A stretch of DNA of 6,176 bases from Comamonadaceae bacterium (GTDB taxonomy: Bacteria > Pseudomonadota > Gammaproteobacteria > Burkholderiales > Burkholderiaceae_C): positions 1 to 6,176 of the forward strand of contig JAAFHN010000172.1 of NCBI GenBank assembly GCA_013298415.1, given 5' to 3'. The notes beneath the pieces are model-generated. The model did no database searches, had not been told where the DNA came from, and saw nothing but the letters and a program-made list of their open reading frames with translations. The position numbers and the translations under genes were made by a program. Shown one piece after another: positions 1 to 5,500 of this stretch (position 1 is its first letter; each line of letters starts with the position of its first letter).

Positions 1-46
1 CATGGTGGATTACTCTGGCGCGCGCCGTGCTGTGATTCGCCCAGCG

Positions 47-826
47 CTACTGGTGCGTGAACGCGGCCTTGCGCTTGTTCACAAAAGCGTCCATGCCTTC
101 TTTTTGATCGGCTGTGGCAAAGAGCGCGTGGAACATGCGGCGTTCGAACATGATGCCGTCGCTCAAACCGCTTTCGTAGGCGCGGTTGATGCTTTCTTTG
201 GCGGCCATCACGGCGATTTGGCTGAAATCACAGATTTGCAGCGCTGCGCCTAGGGTTTCGTCCATCAGCTTTTCAAGCGGCACCACGCGGCTGGCCAAGC
301 CTGCGCGTTCGGCTTCGGCGGCGTCCATCATCCGGCCGGTTAAGCACATGTCCATCGCTTTGCTTTTGCTCACAGCTCGGGGCAGGCGCTGCGTGCCGCC
401 TGCGCCTGGAATGATGCCTAGCTTGATCTCGGGTTGGCCAAATTTGGCGTTGTCGGCCGCAATGATGAAGTCACACATCATCGCCAGCTCGCAGCCGCCG
501 CCGAGGGCAAAGCCGCTCACGGCAGCGATCACGGGTTTGCGCACTTTGCGAATGGTTTCCCAGTTGCGGGTGATGTAGTCGCCCTTGTATACATCGGCAA
601 AGCTGTAGCTGGCCATCGCACCGATGTCGGCCCCGGCGGCGAAGGCCTTTTCGCTGCCGGTGATGACCATGCAGCCAATGGCTGGGTCTGCGTCCCAAGC
701 CAAAAGCGCTGCGCCCAGCTCGTCCATCAGTTGGCCGTTGAGCGCGTTCAGCTGCTTGGGGCGATTCAAGGTAACGATGCCGACTTTCTCGGCCTCCACG
801 CGGGTGGTGATGAATTCGGTGCTCAT
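47..826 (-). CDS. paaF: Enoyl-CoA hydratase, PaaF-type (2,3-dehydroadipyl-CoA hydratase)
   Basis: Crotonase-fold protein of 259 residues, the usual length of bacterial enoyl-CoA hydratases. It should add water across the 2,3-double bond of an acyl-CoA in the cytoplasm; in the phenylacetate pathway PaaF does this to 2,3-dehydroadipyl-CoA. Seen directly: the early VTLNRPKQLNAL signature (residues 18-29), the oxyanion-hole segment AAGADI (63-68), ALGGGCELAMMCDF (107-120) with Glu113, and FGQPEIKLGIIPGAGG (129-144) with Glu133. The two glutamates are 20 residues apart, as in rat mitochondrial hydratase (Glu144/Glu164), so it should be an active hydratase. The start at 826 is preferred over the longer frame from 913 because AAGGA lies 7 nt upstream and the extra 29 residues do not look like the family. 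It is divergent from paaG. The assignment to PaaF rather than a general fatty-acid hydratase rests on the paaG/paaI/paaK neighbours. Confidence 0.85.
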   Translation of the reverse strand: MSTEFITTRVEAEKVGIVTLNRPKQLNALNGQLMDELGAALLAWDADPAIGCMVITGSEKAFAAGADIGAMASYSFADVYKGDYITRNWETIRKVRKPVIAAVSGFALGGGCELAMMCDFIIAADNAKFGQPEIKLGIIPGAGGTQRLPRAVSKSKAMDMCLTGRMMDAAEAERAGLASRVVPLEKLMDETLGAALQICDFSQIAVMAAKESINRAYESGLSDGIMFERRMFHALFATADQKEGMDAFVNKRKAAFTHQ

Positions 827-931
827 GGGGCTTTCCTTGGGGGTTGCTTGTGGGTTTGCGTCCAGACGCCTGGCAGCGGCCTTGGATAACATGCAAGCAA
901 CATTTTCAACCAAGCGCCCAGGTTACCCATC
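827..931. promoter_or_regulatory. Divergent paaF/paaG control region with inverted repeat
   Basis: The 105 bp between two divergent start codons must hold both promoters and ribosome-binding sites. Seen: an 8-bp perfect inverted repeat GTTGCTTG (843-850) / CAAGCAAC (894-901) with 43 bp between the arms, and a short dyad GCGTC-CA-GACGC (858-869) inside it. The paaF Shine-Dalgarno (AAGGA on the minus strand, 834-838) lies here, and a weak AGG (920-922) precedes paaG. No convincing -35/-10 pair was found by eye. In beta-proteobacteria paa genes are often controlled by a TetR-type PaaR; whether the repeat is its operator is inference only. Confidence 0.45.
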
Positions 932-1753
932 ATGCAAGCTCAGCAAACCTCACAAGCCCCCGTTCTCTACGAGATCCAAGGCGAAGGCTCTGCCCGCGTC
1001 GGCCTTGTCACCCTCAATCGCCCGCAAGCGCTCAACAGCTTCACGCCCGAGATGCACCGCGCGCTGTGGGCGGCTCTCGATGCGCTGGAGGCCGATGAGT
1101 CGGTGCGCGCTACTGTGTTCACCGGCGCGGGGCGCGGCTTTTGCGCGGGGGCGGATTTGGCGGCCTTTGATTTCACGCCAGGCCCAGATTTGATGAAGCG
1201 CGCCAACCCCGAGGTGACGATTGAGCAAAACTTCAACCGCACGGCCCGGCGCTTGGTGAATTTGCGCTTTCCCACCTTTTGCGCGGTGAACGGCGTGGCC
1301 GCAGGCGCAGGCATGAGTTTCGTGATGCTCTGCGACATGGCGATTGCTGCGCCCGGTGCGAGCTTCATCCAAGCCTTTTCTAAGATCGGCCTGATCCCCG
1401 ATACGGCCAGCACTTGGCTTTTGCCGCGCCGCGTGGGCATGGCGCGCGCACTCGGCTTGGCCATCACCGGCGACAAGCTCATGGCAGCAGATGCCAAGGC
1501 CATGGGCTTGATTTGGGATGTGGCCGAAGACCCACTGGCTGCTGCACTTTTGCTAGCAACAAAACAAGCAAACATGCCGACAAGGGCCTTGGTTGAGGCC
1601 AGAAAACTGTTATTGGAAGGCGAAATGCGGAGTTTTGACGCTCAGCTGGACGCCGAACGCGACGCCCAAGCCGCCCTCGGCTACACGCACGACTACATCG
1701 AAGGCGTGCAGGCGTTCTTAGAAAAGCGGCCTGCGGTCTTCAAAGGCCAATGA
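932..1753 (+). CDS. paaG: 2-(1,2-epoxy-1,2-dihydrophenyl)acetyl-CoA isomerase PaaG
   Basis: Crotonase-family isomerase of 273 residues. PaaG converts ring-1,2-epoxyphenylacetyl-CoA to the seven-membered oxepin-CoA before ring opening, and also shifts double bonds later in the pathway. Seen: VTLNRPQALNSF (26-37), the oxyanion segment FCAGADLAAF (70-79), VNGVAAGAGMSF (119-130), and FSKIGLIPDTASTWLLPR (149-166), which closely matches the PaaG signature with catalytic Asp157 (Asp136 in E. coli numbering, from memory). The positions of both hydratase glutamates are Ser129 and Phe149 here, which separates it from the neighbouring hydratase. The start ATG at 932 has only a weak AGG 9 nt upstream, but the N-terminus fits the family with a short extension. 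It is followed 10 nt later by paaI, so the two are probably co-transcribed. Confidence 0.92.
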   Translation: MQAQQTSQAPVLYEIQGEGSARVGLVTLNRPQALNSFTPEMHRALWAALDALEADESVRATVFTGAGRGFCAGADLAAFDFTPGPDLMKRANPEVTIEQNFNRTARRLVNLRFPTFCAVNGVAAGAGMSFVMLCDMAIAAPGASFIQAFSKIGLIPDTASTWLLPRRVGMARALGLAITGDKLMAADAKAMGLIWDVAEDPLAAALLLATKQANMPTRALVEARKLLLEGEMRSFDAQLDAERDAQAALGYTHDYIEGVQAFLEKRPAVFKGQ

Positions 1754-1763
1754 TGGAGCTGCC

Positions 1764-2228
1764 GTGACTCAACCCACACCAGCGGCCGTTGCCGCCCACA
1801 TGTTTGCTGCTGACGTGGCGAGCAGAGAAACGATGGGGATGGAGCTGCTGCGCTGCGAAGCCGGGCTGGCAGAGATGCGCATGGCTGTGACGCCTAGGCA
1901 CTTGAACGGTCACCAGATTTGCCACGGCGGCTTCATCTTCACGCTGGCCGACAGCACATTCGCATTTGCCTGCAATTCGCGCAACCAAGTGGCGGTGGCC
2001 GCATCTGCTCAGATTGAGTTTTTGAAGTCGGCTGTGGAAGGCGATGTGCTCACATGCCTGGGCGTGGAGCAAGTGCTGCAAGGCAGGCATGGCGTGTACG
2101 ACATGCGGGTGACGAACCAGCGCGGGGAAGTGGTGGCGCTCTTTCGCGGCAAATCGGCGGTGCTGGCGGGGCGGACTGTGCTGGGGCAGCCGGGACAGCC
2201 GGAGCAGCCGTTACGCGAAAAACGCTGA
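1764..2228 (+). CDS. paaI: Hydroxyphenylacetyl-CoA thioesterase PaaI
   Basis: Hotdog-fold thioesterase of 154 residues; PaaI hydrolyses phenylacetyl-CoA-type and hydroxylated dead-end thioesters to free CoA when the pathway stalls. Seen: the HLNGHQICHGG motif (46-56) and LADSTFAFACNS (61-72), where Asp63 aligns with the catalytic aspartate (Asp61 of E. coli). The start is GTG at 1764, preceded by GGAG (1754-1757) at 6-nt spacing; the ATG at 1753 runs into a stop after four codons. The E. coli protein is about 140 residues, and the fold here should end near residue 140. Residues 141-149 are three G/E-Q-P triplets from a 9-bp tandem repeat, and LREKR plus the stop codon lie inside repeat element A, so the tail appears to be acquired. 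Confidence 0.93.
   Translation: MTQPTPAAVAAHMFAADVASRETMGMELLRCEAGLAEMRMAVTPRHLNGHQICHGGFIFTLADSTFAFACNSRNQVAVAASAQIEFLKSAVEGDVLTCLGVEQVLQGRHGVYDMRVTNQRGEVVALFRGKSAVLAGRTVLGQPGQPEQPLREKR
2184..2210 (+). repeat. Three 9-bp tandem units inside the paaI 3' end
   Basis: Three consecutive 9-bp units, GGGCAGCCG, GGACAGCCG and GAGCAGCCG, encode GQP-GQP-EQP (PaaI residues 141-149) and abut the left end of repeat element A. The 10-mer GGGACAGCCG at 2192-2201 recurs exactly inside the element's left arm at 2231-2240, which suggests these units derive from the element or share its origin. GCAGCCG at 2204-2210 also pairs with CGGCTGC at 2408-2414, just beyond the element's right end. Confidence 0.7.
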
Positions 2229-2405
2229 AAGGGACAGCCGAAAAGCGCGAAAAAACAGCCTTGAAATGATGGGGTGTCGTGCTCGGATGCTGCTTCTATT
2301 TATATAGCTATAGATGTAGCAAATACTGGGACAGAGGTGCTAAAAAGCTAAAAATTTCAGCTTTCAGCGCTTTTCGGCTGTTCTTTTTCGTGTTTTTCGC
2401 GTTAC
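2210..2405 (+). repeat. 196-bp repeat element, copy A, with long inverted ends
   Basis: A non-coding element bounded by GTTACGCG on the left and CGCGTTAC on the right. The left arm (2210-2248) pairs with the reverse complement of the right arm (2367-2405) at about 33 of 39 positions. The left arm contains two tandem CGAAAA-rich units (2216-2238 and 2239-2259), each ending CAGC. The centre (2281-2320) has GCTCGGATGCTGCT and the 10-bp palindrome TATAGCTATA (2303-2312). Copy B has the same length, orientation and internal register, and my hand alignment gives roughly three quarters identity. The element overlaps the paaI 3' end and ends 64 bp before the ATPase start. It is MITE-like in form, but I see no convincing target-site duplication, and the repeat family is not one I can name. 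Confidence 0.85.
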
Positions 2406-2468
2406 ATCGGCTGCCAAAATGCCGATTGGACGCATTCATGATACATTTTGGCCGATTACTTGATGCGT
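2406..2468. promoter_or_regulatory. Dyad-rich region upstream of the ATPase gene
   Basis: The 64 bp between element A and the ATPase start hold several overlapping symmetric motifs: a 9-bp perfect inverted repeat GCCAAAATG (2413-2421) / CATTTTGGC (2444-2452); ACGCAT (2430-2435) / ATGCGT (2463-2468); ATCGGC (2406-2411) / GCCGAT (2421-2426); and a second direct copy of GCCGAT at 2451-2456. This AT-richer patch is a plausible operator or promoter for the ATPase. No clear -35/-10 pair or Shine-Dalgarno was seen, so the function is inferred from position and symmetry only. Confidence 0.45.
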
Positions 2469-2469
2469 T

Positions 2470-3837
2470 ATGGACGGTGACTTGATGACGGTTCAGCCGG
2501 ATCCCGAAGATCCTGATCTCTCCGCCGATTTGCCATGGTTGTTTCCGCTGCCTGCGGATGACGTGCGGCGGCATTTGGCGGATGCGATGGCGCCCGCGTT
2601 GGCGGACACGCCTGTGGTGTATCTGAACGGTCCGCGCCAATGCGGCAAAACCACGCTGGCCAAGCAATTGGCTCGGGAGCTTGGTGGTGCGCAAAGCAGC
2701 AGCGCGGAGTCAGCCAACGCGCCAGTGCCCTACTTCACGCTGGACGATCCTGCGCTTGCGGCCGTCGTGAAGCGCGATCCGCTGGGCTTTGTGCGCCAGG
2801 CCACGCGGCAGTCGGCGTGTGCGGTGATCGACGAAGTGCAGCGCGTGCCCGAGCTGCTGCTTGCGGTCAAGCTGGTGGTGGACGAAGACCGCCGCCCCGG
2901 CCGCTTTTTGCTCACCGGCTCGGCCAATGTGATGGCCTTGCCGCAAATGGCCGACAGCTTGGCTGGGCGCATGGAAGTCTTTGAGCTGATGCCGTTTTCG
3001 CAAGGCGAACTCAAAGGCGAGCCAAGCGATTTTTTGCAGCGGGCACTCGCCAAAGATTGGCCTGTGATGCGCAGAGATTGGGTGCTGCCACGGGGCCTGG
3101 CCTGGGCGAGCCACGTGATCGCGGGCGGCTACCCTGAAATGCGCAGGCGCGCCGATCCAAAGCGCCGCCAGGCTTGGGCGCGCGCTTATGTGAACGCGCT
3201 TGTGGAGCGCGATGTGCGCGATGTGGCGCAGATCGACCACTTGGCACAAATGCCCAAGCTGCTGGCCGCCTGCGCAGCGCAATGCGCACAATTGATGAAC
3301 GTCGCTGCACTCGGCGGGCTGCTCAACTTGAACGCCAAAACGGCTGAGAAGTACATCGGCATTTTTGAGCAGCTCTTTTTGCTGCAACGTGTGCCCGCCT
3401 GGAGCCGCAATGAGTTGAAGCGCCTGGTGCGCACGCCCAAGCTGTACTTTTTGGATGCAGGCTTGCAAGCGGCTCTGATGCGTTTTGACGCGAGCATGCT
3501 CTACACGCATGGCGAACGCTTTGGCGTAACGCTTGAGACCTGGGTGTACGCAGAGTTGCGCAAGCTGGTGCGGGCGAGCGATGAGCGCTGGACGATCAGC
3601 CACTTTCGCGATAAAGACGGCGTGGAGGTGGACTTCGTGCTCGAATTGCCCACGCGCGAGCTGATCGGCATTGAGGTAAAGGCCTCCAGCAGCGTACACA
3701 GCGCCGATTTCAAAGGCTTGCGGCGGCTTCAATCTTTGGCAGGCAGAGACCTTGTCAATGGGCTCTTGCTCTACAACGGCGACAAGGCGCTCTCGTTTGG
3801 CGATGGCCTGTGGGCGGTGCCGCTGTGGGCGCTGTGA
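2470..3837 (+). CDS. AAA_14 / DUF4143 family ATPase
   Basis: A 455-residue protein of the widespread, poorly characterised AAA_14 plus DUF4143 ATPase family. Seen: Walker A GPRQCGKT (54-61), Walker B CAVIDE followed by VQRVP (117-127), a sensor-like RFLLTGS (145-151), and the typical GRMEVFELMPFSQGEL (167-181). The DUF4143 region (about 215-410) contains YVNALVERDVRDVAQI (240-255) and LYFLDAGLQAAL (325-336). Its end carries EVDFVLEL...IGIEVKAS with Asp388, Glu402 and Lys404 spaced like a PD-(D/E)XK nuclease core; nuclease activity is not shown. The length is normal and the frame intact. The start is uncertain: ATG 2470 has no Shine-Dalgarno, and ATG 2485 (Met6) is an alternative. The gene sits alone between two copies of a 196-bp repeat and separates paaI from paaK, and no role in phenylacetate breakdown is known for the family. 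Its base composition looks like its neighbours, so any transfer was either old or from a similar genome. Confidence 0.9.
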   Translation: MDGDLMTVQPDPEDPDLSADLPWLFPLPADDVRRHLADAMAPALADTPVVYLNGPRQCGKTTLAKQLARELGGAQSSSAESANAPVPYFTLDDPALAAVVKRDPLGFVRQATRQSACAVIDEVQRVPELLLAVKLVVDEDRRPGRFLLTGSANVMALPQMADSLAGRMEVFELMPFSQGELKGEPSDFLQRALAKDWPVMRRDWVLPRGLAWASHVIAGGYPEMRRRADPKRRQAWARAYVNALVERDVRDVAQIDHLAQMPKLLAACAAQCAQLMNVAALGGLLNLNAKTAEKYIGIFEQLFLLQRVPAWSRNELKRLVRTPKLYFLDAGLQAALMRFDASMLYTHGERFGVTLETWVYAELRKLVRASDERWTISHFRDKDGVEVDFVLELPTRELIGIEVKASSSVHSADFKGLRRLQSLAGRDLVNGLLLYNGDKALSFGDGLWAVPLWAL

Positions 3838-3850
3838 AGGCTTAGGGGAA

Positions 3851-4046
3851 GTAACGCGAAAAACACGAAAAAGGACAGCCGAAAAGCGCGAAAAAGCAGC
3901 CATTTTTTTGTGGGGCCAGGCGCTCGGATGCTGCTCCTGTTTATGTAGCGTTACATATTGAAAACACTAGGACAGTGGGGCAGAAAAACCTATAAATTGC
4001 AGCTTTCAGCGCTTTCGGCTGTTGCTTTCGGCGTTTTTCGCGTTAC
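3851..4046 (+). repeat. 196-bp repeat element, copy B, with long inverted ends
   Basis: The second copy of the element, in the same orientation as copy A and exactly 196 bp. It is bounded by GTAACGCG and CGCGTTAC, with a perfect outer 14 bp (GTAACGCGAAAAAC on the left and its complement on the right); the rest of the left arm (3851-3889) pairs with 4009-4046 with a few mismatches and one gap. The symmetry leaks further out: GGGGAA precedes the left end and TTGCCCC follows the right end. GCTCGGATGCTGCT at 3922-3935 has the same 71-bp offset as in copy A. The left arm again holds two tandem units (3857-3879 and 3880-3900). The centre has ATGTA-GCGT-TACAT (3943-3956) where copy A has a different palindrome. 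It begins 13 bp after the ATPase stop and ends 16 bp before paaK. Confidence 0.87.
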
Positions 4047-4062
4047 TTGCCCCCTACAACCC

Positions 4063-5376
4063 ATGAAAACCTTTCCCCTTGAGCCGATTGAAAAGGCATC
4101 TGTTGCTGAGCTTCGGGCTTTGCAGTTGAAGCGCTTGCAGGCCACGCTCATACATGCTTACCTGCATTCGCCTGTGTACCGCGCCAAGTTTGATGCGGCG
4201 GGTGTGCTGCCGTCTGACTGCAACTCGCTCGAAGACTTGGCCAAATTTCCGTTCACGACAAAGGCGGATTTGCGGGATGCGTATCCCTTTGGCATGTTTG
4301 CCGTGCCGCGTGAGCGGTGCGTGCGCATTCATGCGTCGAGCGGCACGACCGGCAAGCCAACGGTCGTGGGCTACACGCAAAACGACATCGACACCTGGTC
4401 AAACCTGGTGGCCCGCTCGATTCGAGCGAGTGGCGCGCGGCCTGGCGACATGGTGCATGTGAGCTATGGCTACGGGCTTTTCACGGGCGGCTTGGGCGGG
4501 CACTACGGGGCGGAGAAGCTGGGCCTCACAGTGGTGCCCTTTGGCGGCGGGCAAACCGAGCGGCAAGTGCAGCTCATCATGGATTTCAAGCCCACCATCA
4601 TCATGGTCACGCCCAGCTACATGCTCGCGATTGCCGATGAGCTAGAGCGCCAGGGGATTGACCCGCGCAGCACCTCTTTGCGCATCGGCATCTTCGGCGC
4701 AGAGCCGTGGACGAACGACATGCGGCTGTCGATTGAGCAGCGGCTCAACATCAGCGCGGTGGACATCTACGGCCTCAGCGAAGTGATGGGCCCGGGTGTG
4801 GCCAACGAGTGCGCGGAAACCAAAGATGGCCCGACCATTTGGGAAGACCATTTCTATCCCGAGATCATTCACCCCGACACTGGCGAAGTGCTGCCGTATG
4901 ACCCCGCCAAGGGCACCGAGCAAGGTGAGTTGGTGTTCACGAGCCTGACCAAAGAAGCGCTGCCCATCATTCGCTACCGCACCCGCGATTTAACAAAGCT
5001 GCTACCCGGCACCGCAAGACCGATGCGCCGCATGCAAAAGATCACAGGCCGCAGCGACGACATGATGATCGTGCGCGGCGTGAATGTGTTTCCCTCGCAG
5101 ATCGAAGAGCTGATCTTGAAGCAGCCCGCACTCAGTGCGCATTACCAGTGCGTGCTCGCCAAAGACGGCCCGATGGACGCGCTGACGGTGAAAGTGGAAG
5201 TGGCAGCGGGTGGCGTGGCTTCCTCAGCAGCCGCAAAAGCCGCTGGACAAGCGGTGCAGCATGCGATGAAAACCTACATCGGCACGAGCGCCCATGTGCA
5301 AGTTTTGGACATTGGCAGCATCGAGCGCAGCATGGGCAAGGCCAAGCGGGTGCTGGACTTGAGAAATACCCCCTGA
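4063..5376 (+). CDS. paaK: Phenylacetate-CoA ligase PaaK
   Basis: ATP-dependent ligase of 437 residues, the length of E. coli PaaK, that makes phenylacetyl-CoA with release of AMP and PPi: the entry step of aerobic phenylacetate breakdown. Seen: the AMP-binding P-loop ASSGTTGKPTVVGYT (91-105), SYGYGLFTGGLGGHYGAEKL (134-153), IFGAEPWTNDMR (210-221), DIYGLSEVMGPGVANEC (234-250), the RYRTRDL motif (304-310), the hinge region TGRSDDMMIVRGVNVFPSQ (328-346), and the C-terminal SMGKAKRVLDLR (423-434), whose Lys426 is the probable adenylation lysine. The start at 4063 is preferred because a longer frame from TTG 3958 would be translated from repeat element B. There is no clear Shine-Dalgarno in the 16 nt between the element and the ATG. 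It was probably once contiguous with paaG-paaI, as in related gene clusters. Confidence 0.95.
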   Translation: MKTFPLEPIEKASVAELRALQLKRLQATLIHAYLHSPVYRAKFDAAGVLPSDCNSLEDLAKFPFTTKADLRDAYPFGMFAVPRERCVRIHASSGTTGKPTVVGYTQNDIDTWSNLVARSIRASGARPGDMVHVSYGYGLFTGGLGGHYGAEKLGLTVVPFGGGQTERQVQLIMDFKPTIIMVTPSYMLAIADELERQGIDPRSTSLRIGIFGAEPWTNDMRLSIEQRLNISAVDIYGLSEVMGPGVANECAETKDGPTIWEDHFYPEIIHPDTGEVLPYDPAKGTEQGELVFTSLTKEALPIIRYRTRDLTKLLPGTARPMRRMQKITGRSDDMMIVRGVNVFPSQIEELILKQPALSAHYQCVLAKDGPMDALTVKVEVAAGGVASSAAAKAAGQAVQHAMKTYIGTSAHVQVLDIGSIERSMGKAKRVLDLRNTP

Positions 5377-5389
5377 GCGCTCGGTTTTT
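5372..5389 (+). terminator. Weak terminator-like hairpin after paaK
   Basis: The sequence CCTG-AGCGCT-CGG overlapping the paaK stop codon can form a short stem with one G-T pair, and it is followed two bases later by TTTTT (5385-5389). The stem is short and partly inside the coding sequence, so this is at best a weak intrinsic terminator. Confidence 0.25.
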
Positions 5390-5400
5390 CTCCTCACGCA

Positions 5401-5439
5401 CGGGCCTGACGACAGGCTGACGCGCTAAATTCAGGCCCG
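5401..5439. repeat. 9-bp perfect inverted repeat downstream of paaK
   Basis: CGGGCCTGA (5401-5409) and TCAGGCCCG (5431-5439) are perfect complements separated by 21 bp. The stem would be GC-rich, but no T-run follows, so it is not a canonical intrinsic terminator. It could be a factor-dependent terminator, a transcript-end stabiliser, or an operator for the gene starting at 5501. Confidence 0.5.
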
Positions 5440-5443
5440 CATC

Positions 5444-5470
5444 GGTTGCCCTTTGCAACCCTTGCAACCC
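5444..5470 (+). repeat. Small hairpin and tandem TTGCAACCC pair upstream of the 172-residue gene
   Basis: TTGCAACCC occurs twice head to tail (5453-5461, 5462-5470) and is followed by a decayed third unit, GTGCAATGC. GGTTGC (5444-5449) pairs with GCAACC (5455-5460) around a 5-base loop. The block lies 31-57 bp before the start codon at 5501, where promoter or operator sequence would be expected. No function can be assigned from the sequence. Confidence 0.4.
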
Positions 5471-5500
5471 GTGCAATGCTTGGCAGCTGCGGAGAACAAC

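Noticed and set aside
1..46. ATG on the minus strand at positions 3-1 as the start of a next gene after paaF
   Set aside because: Only the start triplet is inside the window and no clear Shine-Dalgarno precedes it, so no gene can be supported.
827..913. Upstream extension of paaF to an ATG at 913 (29 extra residues)
   Set aside because: A good Shine-Dalgarno precedes the ATG at 826, the product then has the family's normal length, and the extension would consume most of the divergent promoter region.
2210..2405. CRISPR array or tRNA/other named RNA gene in the repeat elements
   Set aside because: There is no regular repeat-spacer pattern and no cloverleaf or other named RNA motif; the elements are long palindromes with short internal tandem units.
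2710..3903. 397-residue open frame on the minus strand opposite the ATPase
   Set aside because: It is rich in His/Gln/Ala with no recognisable motifs and lies fully antisense to a gene with intact Walker motifs; long antisense frames are common in GC-rich coding DNA.
2210..4046. Calling the flanked region an insertion sequence or composite transposon
   Set aside because: There is no transposase and no convincing target-site duplication at either element, and the ATPase family is not a known transposase.
3958..4062. PaaK extended upstream to TTG 3958
   Set aside because: The extra 35 residues would be translated from repeat element B, while the ATG at 4063 gives the exact family length and N-terminus.
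5453..5500. TTG start adding 16 residues to the 172-residue protein
   Set aside because: The ATG at 5501 has a well-placed GGAG, and the extension runs through tandem repeats.
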